Assembly (NCBI GenBank): GCA_022457065.1 | Contig: JAJGBQ010000005.1 | Coordinates: 682,001-746,000, forward strand | Direction of reading: 5' to 3' | Source of the DNA: Curvularia sp. ZM96 | Taxonomy: Eukaryota > Ascomycota > Dothideomycetes > Pleosporales > Pleosporaceae | Length of the DNA: 64,000 nt | Shown here: one piece after another, positions 1-11,400 of the stretch | Layout: each line of letters starts with the position of its first letter | How positions within the stretch are numbered: position 1 is the stretch's first letter | Notes under the pieces: model-generated | What the model was told of the DNA's origin: nothing | Database searches by the model: none | What the model saw: the letters and a program-made list of their open reading frames with translations, nothing else | Program-made: the position numbers and the translations under genes

Positions 1-1478
1 TGCACAACTCCGTTCAGATAAGCTCTTGTGGTGTCTGCTTGGCCGACAGAGCGACTGGTGAGATAGAAGATATTGTAGCCGTTGTTGACAATATCTGTGT
101 AGAGTTTGGCAACTCCTTGATGGGTCCAGTCCCTGCCTATCATGTTCAAGACGTGGCCCAGAGCATCCGACTTGGTAATGGTTCCGTCAATGTCGGAAAT
201 GACAATGGGGACATCGTGCTTCCAATAAAACATGTAAGCCTCACATTTGGATCTGTTCACGGTGAAGCTCATGGTATTCGCACCGGGCTTGAGATTCAGG
301 GCTTTTAGTTGGTCACTGGTCAGGCGCAACGTCTTTGCATACGTCTTGTTCTCGTTTTTGCGCGCCTCGGGCGAGTGTGGCGCAGACATACCAAGAGCAC
401 TATCTGAGTCTCTGCGGAGATGGGGGAATTGGGCCGTGTCATCGCTGCGGCCGCTGTCACTTTGGTAGCCCGGATCTGACAAGGCGTCAGTAGATCCCAG
501 GGCACCCTCGTTCAAGACATTCATGGAAGTCTTGGCCATGGCCGCAGCTTTAGCCTCTTCACTGCTGTAGATCCACAGGTTTCCATTTTCGTCGGCGCCG
601 ATAAGGGCGCCAATGTCGTAGTCACCTGCGAGCTCGTCGGAGAGGATGCGCCTGGCTATGACCTCGGCACGCAGTGCATCCTCCTCACTACTCTTGTAAC
701 CCGTCATGTCAAGCTCCAAGTCGCCCGTCTCGGTGACCTTGTTAGGGATATTGGAGGTGAAGAGCTTCTTGGACAGCTTAATGGCACGGGCAAGGGCTTC
801 ACTGGGGGACACCGGTGGCGGACTTGCTGAGCGCGTGGACCTGTTCCATGCCGTCGCATCTTCTTTGCTTATTTGCAGCGGGCCCCTTAGCTGCGGCTGA
901 GACTCGTCGAATGCTTTGGCGAAGCCGTCCTTGACCGAGGGCACCGTCTCGTCGGTGCTGGCCCTGTGCATATGGAAGCCCGACCAGTCGCCCGACTTGG
1001 GGCGGCCATACTCGGCTTCTGCGTGCAGGCTTTCTGCGGCAGGGACCGACATGGACATGCGGCCCCTCCTTGTTCCAACGCTGGCTCCGTCGAGATCCAG
1101 GGGTTCGGGTTCGTCGAAGGGGCGGTCGGAGGATAGCTCGGCGGGCTTCTGATCAGGGCTGGTGGCGGGGGAAGCGATGGGCGAGGTTTGCATCTCTGCG
1201 GGAATGTTGCGCGACGTCTCGAAGACGAAGAAGGCCTCGCCGCCTTCGCCCAGCTTCATTGAATAGTCCTGCAGCTCGCCATTGACGCGGAACTCGACCT
1301 TCTTGTCCGAGGGCCTGAGGATCTGGTACTTGCCGAAGCGGACATGGAAGGGGGAGCATGCGAGGGTGCCATCTTCGTGCTCGACAACGATGGTGTCGAT
1401 GGCGCCGCTGAGGGTTGCGGGATTGATCGAGTTCCAGCCCTTGGAGACGCTGCCGGTAATGGACCGGACGTAGTTCAT
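1..1478 (-). CDS. PAH1: Lipin-type phosphatidate phosphatase (PAH1/Smp2/Ned1), partial
   Basis: Mg-dependent phosphatidic acid phosphatase, making diacylglycerol for triacylglycerol and phospholipid synthesis at the nuclear/ER membrane. The start MNYVRSITGSVSKGW is the typical lipin N-terminus and opens the N-Lip domain (about residues 1-100). A low-complexity, Ser/Pro-rich middle follows. The HAD catalytic motif DIDGT lies at residues 429-433 (plus-strand 182-194) and is followed by TKSDALGH. The frame is open from the ATG at 1476-1478 to the window edge with no intron, giving 492 residues. The C-terminal end lies outside the window, so this is an edge truncation, not a broken gene. It is divergent to the FN3 gene. 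Family assignment is firm; the partial length is the only limit. Confidence 0.95.
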   Translation of the reverse strand, partial: MNYVRSITGSVSKGWNSINPATLSGAIDTIVVEHEDGTLACSPFHVRFGKYQILRPSDKKVEFRVNGELQDYSMKLGEGGEAFFVFETSRNIPAEMQTSPIASPATSPDQKPAELSSDRPFDEPEPLDLDGASVGTRRGRMSMSVPAAESLHAEAEYGRPKSGDWSGFHMHRASTDETVPSVKDGFAKAFDESQPQLRGPLQISKEDATAWNRSTRSASPPPVSPSEALARAIKLSKKLFTSNIPNKVTETGDLELDMTGYKSSEEDALRAEVIARRILSDELAGDYDIGALIGADENGNLWIYSSEEAKAAAMAKTSMNVLNEGALGSTDALSDPGYQSDSGRSDDTAQFPHLRRDSDSALGMSAPHSPEARKNENKTYAKTLRLTSDQLKALNLKPGANTMSFTVNRSKCEAYMFYWKHDVPIVISDIDGTITKSDALGHVLNMIGRDWTHQGVAKLYTDIVNNGYNIFYLTSRSVGQADTTRAYLNGVV

Positions 1479-2326
1479 GGTGTGCGTAGGCGCGTGGGAG
1501 AGAGGGAGAGGGGTTTGCAGGAGAGAGCGTGTCTGGGACCCTGTTGGGCTGGGTGGCCGGGGTTTAGGTGTCGGAGAAAGTACGTCAGATGGGTTTTATG
1601 GGTGGGATGATGCAAATGGTCCGAGGCGAGACTGGATTTGGCCTTTCACATGCCGACAGCGAGGGCGAGGCTTTCCCCGAAGGAAGCGGACGGCGGGGCA
1701 GGGCAGGTAGGGCGGCGGATGGAAGAATGGTCCCAGGGGGAGAGGAGAGTGAAGAAGGGAAAAGAAGGCCGCGCCCAGCCCCAGACGCGATCATCGTCAC
1801 CGGTCGGCGCCTCACAGACGTCAGCTGCCGTCATGTGCCCGTCCGATTCGAGTCGCGCTGAGACGCCGTTTGGTCGGCACATGCTGCCACGGGACGCGGG
1901 CATTGGAGCACTGGGGCGTTGGGCGAGGCTGCTGATCCATGGTGTAGAGATAATGGCACAGGAGACATGGAGACGGTCATGCACTTGCATGGGCTGTACA
2001 TATGTTGGGAGAGGGCTTCGGCGGCCACTGGCTCGGCCCAAGCCTCGTGCAGACGCGGGCGACAAACTGCTCCCTTGGCATTTCCCGTCTCCCGCGACGT
2101 TTGCCCCGAAGGCGAAGTGCGAATACAATCATACAATATGCACGACTATGTATGTATGCACGAGTAGGCAGGATGCGGGTGGCGGCCGGAAACTAAAGCC
2201 AAGACATGGAAGAATGCTTGTCGCGCCGGCGCCGCTCGGCCGCCCGCTCACGTCTCTCGCGCCCGCCATTACCATCACGACTCCAGAAAATATCCCGTAT
2301 CCCGCCAGGTAGACGGCACGGCCGCC
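1479..2326. other. Intergenic divergent promoter region, no gene seen
   Basis: This 848-bp stretch separates the start codons of the lipin gene and the FN3 gene, so it should hold both promoters. Overlapping open frames exist on both strands, but none has a recognisable domain, a plausible start context or splice structure. I see no RNA gene. Confidence 0.6.
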
Positions 2327-5300
2327 ATGTTGTCCGACCCTGCTGCCGCCTTGCACTGGCCCCCCGACGTCGCTCGCTACAACCTCGAGGCCGTCCTCTT
2401 CTCCTCGTCCGGATGGCTTAGGACCGCCTGTGTGGTCTTGGCCCTCTTCTGGTACGCATCCAATGTCTCTTGAGAATGCATATACACACCCACATACACA
2501 TGTGTACATACATACACCCCCCCGCATGCTTTCCCCATGACACACACGTCCATCTGTTGACCGCGCACTAGGGTCGCCTTTCGCGCCTACCAGGTACTCA
2601 CCCAGCCCGTTGAGAAACTGGTCCATGTCCTGGGCCTCGAAGTCCCCGTCGCGCCCCTCGTTTCCCTCGCCGGCATCAAGGCCGATGGGGTCCTGCTCCA
2701 CTGGAAACCCCCAGACCAGCGCGCCTCGGTCCTCAAATATGTCATCCGCATCAACGGCATCGATATTGGCGACATCTCCCCCCACGAGTCCTCCATCACT
2801 ATCGAAAATCTCCAGCCCGACCGCCACTACACCATCCGTATCGTCACCCTCAACTCGTCCAGCTTCCAGGCCCCCAGCATCCCCATTCGCTTCCGCACTC
2901 TCCCCGCAGATTCGGACGACTACTACGCACCCCACCCGCAAAAGGACGCTGCTCCCCCCTCTGACGACAATGACTACACCCCGACTCCCGTAATACGCCC
3001 AAACAAGTCGCTTGCCGACGTCGTCACTTCTGTTGCTGCTCCTCCCATGACCCGTGAACACAGCAACAGTACCTCGCGCTTGCGCCGCCCCGATGTTGGA
3101 AGGAGGAGCTCTCCTGCCTCGCAGGACCAGCAAAGAGCCGCTCAAGAGGCAGAAGGCCCGGATTCTATTCGCCAACTGACGGAGAAGTTGGACGGTCTGC
3201 GACGCGAGCTCGACGACATGGAGCGCCAGATCCAGGATGAGGACCAGGAATTCATCACCCAGAAAGCAATTCTCGCAGACAAGCGTGACGAGAAAAAGGC
3301 TGCGCTCAAGGAAAAGGAGGACGCCAGCCGCGACTTGCGCAAGGAAGTGGCCAGTCTTGAGCGCCAGAATGCCGCCGCCCAGGCGAGGCGCGCCCACCAA
3401 GAGAAGCTATTCCGCCAAAAGGAGGCAGAGAGAAAGAAGCTCAAGGATGATGTCGCCAAATGGACCCGCGAGACGGTCGAGTTTCGCGAAACTGCCGACA
3501 AGATCAAACAGGAGCAGGCCGAGTACCAAGCTGCCGCCGAAAAGCGCATCCAGGAACTCAAGGATAAATACGCCGAGGAAACGCAAGCCAATAAGCTCCT
3601 CGAGGATGCCATTCGTGAAAAAGGAACCCACATCAAGGCTCTTGAAGAGGAGAGGAAGAAGCTCGAGGCTGGTCAGGAGGGTGCAGAAGCCCAAGACGGC
3701 CCCGACAATGCCGAAAAGGAAGAAGACAACCGATGGAAAATGACTCTTGGTCTGCTCCAACAGCAATACGCCCAAGCCTGGAACCTTTATGGAGAAGCGG
3801 AAAGAGCCCATCAAGACGCAGCCAGCAGACTGGCGTACATGCAACAACGTCGTCTGAGTCAACCGCAGCTTTTCTCAGGACCACCCGTCCCAGACATGGG
3901 CCCAGGACCAGTGCCGGTCAGGAGGAACAGTCAACGTGCCCGCCCACTCAGCATGCGTGAAGGTCTTCTTTCTGCCGCCACGGGAGGCTTTGTCCATACC
4001 TCTTCAGCTCCCTTCAATAGCATCCCGACGACCGCTTCCCCATCGTTCGCCAATGCAACCCCCTATTTCAACCCGGTAAACGGCATGGCCATTCCACCGC
4101 GTACATACAGCACCTCCTTCTCCCAAACCGACTTGGATGCTCTGACTGCCGGAGCGCCAATGAGCCCGACGGCTGGTGCTTTACTCCCAGCTGGTTTATT
4201 TGGAGACGACTTGGGTTTGACGGAAGATGAAGACGACGATCCAGGTCCACCTCAGGCGCCACCTTCTCTCAACCCGTCACCACATATGGGAAATGTATTA
4301 CCCGGTCTTGGAGCGCCTGGCACAATGCAACCCAGACAAAACTCAAGCTTACCAGCCTCACCGCGGAGTCAGTCGCCTCCTGCTTTTACTAGTCCGCGGG
4401 CGAGCGCCGGCGACCTGTCAACACAACCCAACAATGATGCCAACGGAGACAATAGCGACAGACGCTCCATCCATTCTACCTCTAGCTCCTTCCAAATGAA
4501 CCCTCAAACCAGTCGGTTTGGCGGTCTCTTTGGACTCAATCGCGCGCGAGGCAAGACCTTCTCAGACGATGGCCCAGCCTTGGGATCCCTCAAGCCATCG
4601 CAAAGCCAATCTCTTCCTCGTCAAGAGCATGGAATAGATGGACTCGGCCTGCCACGCCGTCGAGGTAGTCTCTCCGAGGGCTCCTGGTACGACGCGTTCA
4701 TTCGCAACAAGACACAGCCTGTCGAGTCTTCGAGCAGTCCCAAACACGTGGCGACTCGCAAGCGGCCCTTCAATATGTTTGGTAGTGCCAAAGGCGACGA
4801 TCCCTGGTTGCGCTCCATGCTGGGTATGCACCAGAGGCCAGAGTCGCCTCGTCAGGGCTCTACCAATTCTGGTGAAGGCACAGCGCTGCCGCGGCCTTCG
4901 ACAGAAAGTCAGACGCGCTTTGGCTGGAATGTGGACGCATTTGGTGCCAGGTCTAGCCCTCTCGGGGTTGATTGGAGCGTGAACAACACAAACACTGCTT
5001 CGTGGTCTCGCCTTGGATCTCGTCGGCCCTCGATGCAGCATTCGTCCAATGCCAACCTGATCGGCGACGATATGATGCACGACGATGTGCTCGACTTCCC
5101 ATCGAATATGCGATCTCCTACCCAGGCACCCATTGGTACCCGGCCGCAGTCGTCAGCTTCGCACATGCCTGGCCAGCCGTCGGCTTCGTCTCTTCCACCT
5201 ATTCCGCCAACTCCACCCAAACAGCTCAACCCAGCAGCTGCGAGTTTTACCATGTTCCAGTTGGGCAAGAAGACGGAGGAAGACAAGGCCAAACGAGCTG

Positions 5301-5917
5301 CTGAAAAGGAGGCCAAGAAGGCTGAAAAGGCTGAGAAGAAAGAGGAGAAGGAAAAGAAGGCCAAAGCTGACAAGGCTGAAAAGGCATCACGCAAAGACAA
5401 GCACACGCCATCTGAAGCTGGCGATTCGCGGGAAGCTACCTCACCTCACTTGGACTCTCGCATGTCCCGCGATGCGCCCTCCATCTCCACTGCCGACATG
5501 TCGGAGACGTCCCCACGGGAGTCACTCGAGCGTAGCATTTCCCACTCCATGTCGGATGCTGCAGGCTCAATTGGCAAAGAGTCATTTATGCAGAAACTAA
5601 CGCGCAAAGGCAGCACCAATCAATTTCTCACCTTTGGAAAGAAGAGTGGCCTCTTCTCCAAGACTAAGGCTGGCGATGTTCCTGGGACTCCAGATGAAGT
5701 AGAGGAGGAGGGTTCTGGTGGCTTCTTTGGTTTGGGCAAAAGCACAGACAGCGTGGGCAACAGTCCTAGCATCGGCACATCAAAGGACAAGGCGAGCGTC
5801 TGGGGATCGATCAAGCGCATTGGTAAGAAGGACAAGACGCCCAGCTTACATGAGAGCATTGCCAGTGAAGCAACTGGCGACGAGGAGGACGTGCCTGACG
5901 AGAGTCAGAAGGCATAG
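2327..5917 (+). CDS. Membrane-anchored fibronectin type III / coiled-coil protein
   Basis: Two exons, 2327-2451 and 2572-5917, encode 1156 aa. The start has a strong context (gccgccATGt). A hydrophobic segment at residues 31-50 spans the splice junction and suggests an N-terminal membrane anchor. A fibronectin III domain follows at about 65-153, with the typical pattern of WKPP, then NLQPDRHYTIRI. Long charged coiled coil covers about 230-400. The rest is Ser/Pro-rich and probably disordered, with a Lys/Glu/Ala-rich block at about 940-985. A long frame starting at the internal Met201 would miss the FN3 domain; the upstream exon joins it in frame. Function is unknown; the layout suggests a scaffold or contact-site protein, which is inference. 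Confidence 0.88.
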
Positions 5918-6155
5918 CGTGTAGCATTTTTATTTCAAGTAAAAGCTCGAATGCATTGGCGTTTATTATTGTTCAAAAGTGAATTGTGTATTGTTTCTCG
6001 ATTCACTTGGGTGCTACAATAGGTGTGACGTTCTTCCCCGGATTCTGGAACGATGCACGCCAAGCGCCCGCCCGACTTCCGCAGCCTCACGCCTACTCTG
6101 CAGGAACACAACTAACCACCCGACGCGCAATCTCTTCCCACATACCACCGGCAAC

Positions 6156-6971
6156 ATGGCTTCGCCTGCTGCAGAAAACGCACCAAATGGAATCTCTACG
6201 CCGCCCGCGACCGCAAACGCACCAACACTTAGTCCACCCACACAGCCACAGCCCGCATCGCAACCGTCGCAAGCATCTAATGGCGCGCCCACGAACCCCA
6301 CGATCAGCATGAACGCCGCCTTCCCATCTACTTCGCTCCAAGACAATGGCACCACCAAGCGGCCCCGCGACGCGCGCCTCATCCATCTCATCCTCGCCAA
6401 CATGGGCGTACACGCCTACACCGAGCGCGTGCCCCTACAACTCCTCGACTTTGCCTACCGCTACACGTCGTCGATCCTCACCGACGCGCTCTCCTACGAG
6501 CCCCCACTCCCCACCACCTCAGCTTCTAAGAAACGCAGTGGCGCAAATGCAGAGTCAGGCGAAGACGGCATATCGCTGAATGCGCTGCGCACCGCCGTCG
6601 GGGCGCGCGCCGCCAGCACCTTCCAGGGCACGCTCGGCAAAGAGTTCATGAGCGAGGTAGCGCTCGAGCGGAATCGCATTGCGTTGCCCCGCGTGGATCG
6701 CGAGTTTGGAATTCGTCTTCCCCCCGAGCGATACTGCTTTACTGGCGTCGGGTGGGGTGTTAAGGGTGCGTGGGAAGAGGAGCTCGAGGACACGAACGAA
6801 GATGTGGATATGGATGATGAGGTTGGGGCGAGTGGACCGGGTTTTGGGGGGCCCGTAGGCGGCGTCAATGGCGAGGCGGGGGATATGACGATGGGGGGAA
6901 TGGAGGATGAGGAGCAGGATGAAGATGAGTTTGAGGAGGCTATGGGGATTAACAGAGAGAACAATGGGTGA
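6156..6971 (+). CDS. TAF9: TFIID/SAGA subunit TAF9 (histone fold)
   Basis: Single exon, 271 aa. TAF9 pairs with TAF6 through a histone fold and belongs to both TFIID and SAGA. After a Pro/Thr/Gln-rich N-terminus, residues 70-152 match the TAF9 fold: PRDARLIHLILANMGVHAY, then LLDFAYRYTSSIL. Here the fold is interrupted by a short low-complexity insert (about 116-138) before LNALRTAVGA. A conserved stretch follows, with ALPRVDREFGIRLPPERYC at about 177-195, and the tail is acidic. The ATG at 6156 is chosen because it gives the usual short N-terminus. The frame also runs in from 5979, and that longer start cannot be excluded. Confidence 0.9.
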   Translation: MASPAAENAPNGISTPPATANAPTLSPPTQPQPASQPSQASNGAPTNPTISMNAAFPSTSLQDNGTTKRPRDARLIHLILANMGVHAYTERVPLQLLDFAYRYTSSILTDALSYEPPLPTTSASKKRSGANAESGEDGISLNALRTAVGARAASTFQGTLGKEFMSEVALERNRIALPRVDREFGIRLPPERYCFTGVGWGVKGAWEEELEDTNEDVDMDDEVGASGPGFGGPVGGVNGEAGDMTMGGMEDEEQDEDEFEEAMGINRENNG

Positions 6972-7359
6972 TTACCACGTTTCTTCCTCTCTACGCTCTC
7001 TGAAGACACAGAGTGCATGGATTGTCGAACCAGCAAACAGTACTGGACTGGTGGAACTGTAAAAATAGGCGTTTGGGGGTTCATAGCATTTCTAGGCGTT
7101 GAACGGCCATCAACTGGATACCATATACCAAGAGCTCTCTCAATCAGGGCTCCGTCTGCACACGACTCGACGTTCACATTCTTTTCTCTTTCTCTCAGAG
7201 GAAAGAACCGTGTTTGAATATTTTTCAAAGGGTGATTTTACAATATGTTACAAGACCGCGAAGCGTCTTCTCTCTTTCTCTTTCATGCATATCTCTCATC
7301 TGCCCGCACTCAAAAACCAACGCCATTACAAATGCTCTCTTTCTCCTTTCCACCGTCTC
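6972..7359. other. Convergent intergenic region
   Basis: 388 bp between the stop codons of TAF9 (plus) and CMC1 (minus). It should contain both 3' untranslated regions. No gene or RNA seen. Confidence 0.6.
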
Positions 7360-7942
7360 TCACGTCCCTCTATAAATCCCACCTCTCGTGACTCCCCTCT
7401 CATCCACACGATTCTCTTCGCGCCGCGCCAGTCCCGCCTCATTTACCGTCTCTGCCCTCTTCCCCACCGTCCTGCCTTGCTCATCCAGATTCCACCATTC
7501 CTTGTGCTTGTTCCGCGCTTCTTCTAGCTTCCGTTGGTGCTCTTCTCTCGCCTGTTTTTTTATCTCGTATTAGCGCGCTCAGTTTCCCCCAATTTCCGTC
7601 AACTAAGGAAGGAAAAGAAACTAGGATAGAAATATATCCATATATACGCACCTTTTTCCTCTCCCCCGCCAACGCAAACCACTCTTGTCTCGCTTTATCC
7701 AGCTCCTCCTGATTCTGATACTGCAACATGCAGCTATTCATTGCGAGTCGCGATTCACGACATGCGTAGATCATGGTGAAGGTGCGGCCGAGGGCGCAGG
7801 ACGCAAAGGTTTCGATTTCTCGGGCGCATTTGGCGCGCACGTTTTTATAGTAGAGGTCTCGTACTTGTTGTTCTTGTGGTGCAGACAAGGGGGTCGGGTT
7901 GCTGGGTAAAGGATTGCTCCCGACTATCATGCGGTCGGTCAT
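7360..7942 (-). CDS. CMC1: Cytochrome c oxidase assembly factor CMC1 (twin CX9C)
   Basis: Two exons, 7942-7652 and 7551-7360, with a 100-nt intron, give 160 aa. Twin CX9C proteins of the mitochondrial intermembrane space are imported by Mia40 and help COX1 and copper handling. Both motifs are visible: C39-x9-C49 and C61-x9-C71, followed by ELDKARQEWF, as in CMC1. Splicing at AAAAAG/GTGCGT to AACAG/GCGAGA continues the basic helix with REEHQRKLEEARNKHKEWW and ends at TGA 7362-7360. The C-terminal 30 or so residues are basic and unlike yeast. It is transcribed divergently from the dehydrogenase next door. Confidence 0.88.
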
Positions 7943-8457
7943 CTTTTTTTCTGAGGGAGTAGCGCTGGCGAGTGGGAGGAGTGGTAGGCGTCTTGGGGTT
8001 GCGGAGATGGATCGGTGCGAGGGGGAGTGTAGGCGTGGTAAGGGAATGCGGGCACCGAGATTCCCGACTGGTTTTCAGTTTCCAATGGGTATATTGCTGC
8101 TGCAACTATTTGTGCTGGTGGGTGGTGAATTGGCAGTTGGGCGTTGCGGACCTCCGGCGGTGGTCAGCCAGCAAATGGATTGATGGCACCAGACTCAAGA
8201 TTGATATGATTGGGAGCGGGCATTTGATACGGAGCACGCTCATGTCGGCGGTTGGGACGCTCCTGTGCCGACGAGACCACCAGCGGATGAGCCGAGGCAC
8301 GCGCCAGTGCAGCTAGAGATGGTTCACATGCTGCGGAGGCTCTTGTACATACATACACATACGCATACTATAATTACGTGCCGGACACTTCTACGCTTTA
8401 AAAGAGTTTCTATCTTGACCACTACCTACATCTCAAGGAACAACCATAACCCACAAC
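7943..8457. other. Divergent promoter region CMC1 / dehydrogenase
   Basis: 515 bp between two start codons facing away from each other. No gene is seen in it. It should hold both promoters. Confidence 0.55.
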
Positions 8458-9246
8458 ATGAAGATCGCAGACCGAACCTTCGTCATCAGCGGCGGCGTGT
8501 CTGGCCTCGGCCTCGCAACAGCACGCGCACTGCACCAACAAGGCGCCTACGTCTCACTGCTCGATCTCAACGGCGACAACGGCGCCAAAATCGTCGCTGA
8601 ACTCGGCTCCCGCGCAAAGTTCTTTGAAACCGACGTCTCAGACACACAAGCCATCGCAGCAGCAGTACAAGGCACAGTAGCATGGACAAAAGAAACAGGG
8701 AAGCACATTGGGGGCGTGGTAGCCGGTGCAGGAGTAGGAGTACCAGGCTTGATCATCGACAAGAAGAACGAGCCGCTGAGCATCGAGAGTATTGATTTCG
8801 TGCTGAATATCAATCTAAGAGGAACGCTGGATCTGATCCGTCAGACATTACCATACATGACTACTACACCAGCTGATGGCCCCGACGGCAGCCGTGGGGT
8901 CATCATCATGATTGCCTCGTCGGCTGCTTTTGACGGCCAAATGGGCCAGGTCGCCTACGCTGCCTCCAAAGGAGCTGTTGCATCCCTCACCCTCCCTCTC
9001 GCACGCGATCTCTCAAAGTACGGTATTCGAGCCGTGACCATAGCCCCCAGTATGTTTGATAGCGCCATGACGCGCATGATGAGCAACAAGGTCAGGAAGA
9101 GTCTGGAAAACAGCATGGAATTTCCAAAGAGGCCGGGCCAGCCAGAGGAGTTTGCCAGGCTCGTGATAGAGTGCATTGGTAATGACATGTTAAACGGTAC
9201 CGTGTTGCGGTTGGATGGCGCCATGAGGATGCCGGCGAGACTATAG
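8458..9246 (+). CDS. Short-chain dehydrogenase/reductase (HSD10-like)
   Basis: Single exon, 262 aa, the usual length of classical SDRs. The cofactor motif GGVSGLG lies at residues 12-18, and the acidic D36 after the second strand favours NAD(H). The catalytic set is Ser154/155, Tyr167 and Lys171 (YAASK). The overall pattern, including LPLARDLSKYGIRAVTIAPSMF, is that of type-2 3-hydroxyacyl-CoA dehydrogenases (HSD17B10 group). This would act in mitochondrial or peroxisomal beta-oxidation or on steroid-like substrates. The substrate cannot be told from sequence. Its stop codon is only 31 bp from the stop of UTP11 on the other strand. Confidence 0.85.
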   Translation: MKIADRTFVISGGVSGLGLATARALHQQGAYVSLLDLNGDNGAKIVAELGSRAKFFETDVSDTQAIAAAVQGTVAWTKETGKHIGGVVAGAGVGVPGLIIDKKNEPLSIESIDFVLNINLRGTLDLIRQTLPYMTTTPADGPDGSRGVIIMIASSAAFDGQMGQVAYAASKGAVASLTLPLARDLSKYGIRAVTIAPSMFDSAMTRMMSNKVRKSLENSMEFPKRPGQPEEFARLVIECIGNDMLNGTVLRLDGAMRMPARL

Positions 9247-9277
9247 CTTTGAATTTTCCAAACCAATGCCGCGTTTT

Positions 9278-10108
9278 TCAGCGCTTGCGCTCGCGGACTT
9301 TGAACTTGACGCCGTTCTTGTTGACGCCTCCTACTGTGTTGTTCATTTTTGCGCGCTGCAATTCCAACTCTTCCTCCGCTGCCATCAATTCGCGTTCGCG
9401 CTTCTTGAGCGCTTGCAGCTTTGAGAAACTTCTCTCTTGTGCGCGCTCCCGATCTTTGCGGAATTTCCTAGCTTCTCTTCGAGCTTGCTCCTCTGCCTCC
9501 ATCTGCTTCTTGGACAGTGTCTTGGGCTGCTGTGTGACTTCCTCCTCGTCTTCGGACGAATCCCCTTGAAGCTCACCAAATGTAGGTGACTCTGCTCGTT
9601 GGGGTATTTGCTGACCACGCCCAAACCACGCATCTGGATCGAATTCCTCTTGCTCCTCTTCATTCTCCACGAAAACCCGGTGTTTGCCTTGCCTCGCCCT
9701 CTCGCCATCTTTTATGGCCCGTACCTCGCCCTGCTCCTCCATGATAAGCTTCTTCTCCAATTCTTCCCGCTCTTTCCGCGTCACCTGAAGCATGGTCCGT
9801 ATGTACCCCGCGTCTTGCGTCTTGAGCAGCTTCACCACGTCCACACTCAACGCCTTGTTGCCTCGATCCGCCAGTCTTCTTCCCTGTTTGTCCACCTGGG
9901 ACGACATCATCTTGAACGAGAACTCATCGGGATTGCGATCACGAGCCTTCTGGCTCAGGATCTTGAGCTTGGCCTTCTTTTCTCGGTGGTCGGCGGCGCG
10001 CAGTTTGTAGTCTTTGCGCTTCTCGAGGAGACCCCATTTCTCGCGCTCAAGAGGTTGCGCACGCTCTTTGTGGTTGCGCCGCTGGACGGCATTTCGCATG
10101 GACGACAT
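9278..10108 (-). CDS. UTP11: U3 snoRNP protein Utp11 (SSU processome)
   Basis: Single exon, 276 aa. Utp11 is a nucleolar component of the small-subunit processome that matures 18S rRNA with the U3 snoRNA. The N-terminus is diagnostic: MSSMRNAVQRRNHKERAQP, then a basic stretch with GLLEKRKDYKLRA and KARDRNPDEFSFKM. The C-terminal half is a charged helix that ends in the basic KFKVRERKR. It is convergent with the dehydrogenase gene, with stops 31 bp apart. Confidence 0.93.
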   Translation of the reverse strand: MSSMRNAVQRRNHKERAQPLEREKWGLLEKRKDYKLRAADHREKKAKLKILSQKARDRNPDEFSFKMMSSQVDKQGRRLADRGNKALSVDVVKLLKTQDAGYIRTMLQVTRKEREELEKKLIMEEQGEVRAIKDGERARQGKHRVFVENEEEQEEFDPDAWFGRGQQIPQRAESPTFGELQGDSSEDEEEVTQQPKTLSKKQMEAEEQARREARKFRKDRERAQERSFSKLQALKKRERELMAAEEELELQRAKMNNTVGGVNKNGVKFKVRERKR

Positions 10109-11400
10109 TTTGGTTCGGCGTAGAGGTCTGTGTTGGATGGTGCTAGTTGCTTGTGGTAGAATTGAAGCCGCTGGAAATTATTCTAGATGCCAAGACTTTG
10201 ACCCGCTGAAATGTTGCTCGGAAGTCCGTGCGTGCTCCGCAACATGTCCGGATGTTAGGAGCCAGCCAACTACTGACCACCAGCGACAAACATGCCATGT
10301 CTAGATCCAATGTCGAGTAGTGTATGATACCTCCTGATCGCCTCTCCAGAAATGACATTCGGCATGAATGCAAGCATAGTCCGCCTCGCCACCCATACTT
10401 CGCCCCTATATTCAGCTTAGAGTACACCTTCAACTTGCAAGAATCTCCCAGGACTCTCCATGTCGTTCGCTGACATCTGGTGACTTTAATCAGAGTGAAC
10501 TATATCCAACAACTAGTCAGACCAAGCCGCCGATACAATTTGAATTCATGGTGTAGGGAACCGAGGCTATTTATTTAGCTTTCTACGCAACTGTGCCGTA
10601 CGAGACCTGATTTCCTAGAAATTAGAGATGTCTCGTCCGTAAGCACGAACAGGAAGGGGTTTAGTATAATGACATTTTCGGAGCGACACAGGGATCGTAA
10701 TCGCACCAGATGCTCCAATTCGGAAACGAGACTGCAGAGTCTGACCGAGATGCCAAGACATTTTAAATTGAAGCCAAGAAATCCCTTAAGATCTCGCCGC
10801 AAATGCGGCATTGATCTGTGGTTGGTGGAGGCAGCTTTGCAGACACGTCGAAAACTGTTGACCTCATGGATCTCGCACCATTACACGCGTTGCTGGCTCT
10901 ATGGAGTTTTTAAAAAGATGCCTAATCTCTTATTGTTCTTCACTAATTATTCCGGAACTGTGTAGTCAGCTAACATGAAAAATAAAATCACTGGATGGTA
11001 TAGCAGGGAATCATTCTAACCGCTCGGTCTACGATTACTGCTGCACGTCTCTCCGAGCGTAATCCTAGGTGAAAAAACCGTTTCTCCACTATGCTTGCGG
11101 TGTCTTGGCTCTAGAACCCGGTGTCCACATAGCGGGAAGCATCCACCCGTTGTAATTTCGCATACACCGTAAACTGCTTGCCTTGGGATCCACATGCGTT
11201 CGCGAAGCGGGCGTACTGCATAGAGGATCAAGCATATACGCATAAAGAGACCAGATTTCCCAATCTTTAAACAGTTGTCGATTTGCGCTTTCATTCTTTT
11301 ATTTCCGACCTCGTGCTCAGAACGACAAGACCATTCATTCGTTTGCATACCTCGAACATTTTTCAGGATCGCTTTGCTCACAACACATCGTCGCTGCAAC
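10109..11400. other. Intergenic region upstream of the pectate lyase
   Basis: 1.3 kb between the start of UTP11 (minus) and the start of the pectate lyase (plus), so promoters of both. Short frames only; nothing recognisable and no tRNA seen. Confidence 0.55.

Noticed and set aside
1638..2312. 224-codon plus frame and overlapping minus frames in the lipin/FN3 promoter
   Set aside because: Low-complexity, Arg-rich translation, no domain, and competing frames of similar length on both strands in GC-rich DNA.
2129..3400. 423-codon open frame on the minus strand
   Set aside because: It runs antisense to the FN3/coiled-coil gene, has no domain, and disappears as a gene once the FN3 domain on the plus strand is recognised.
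5979..6155. Upstream in-frame extension of TAF9
   Set aside because: Adds 59 residues with no similarity to TAF9; the ATG at 6156 is in a better context and gives the usual protein.
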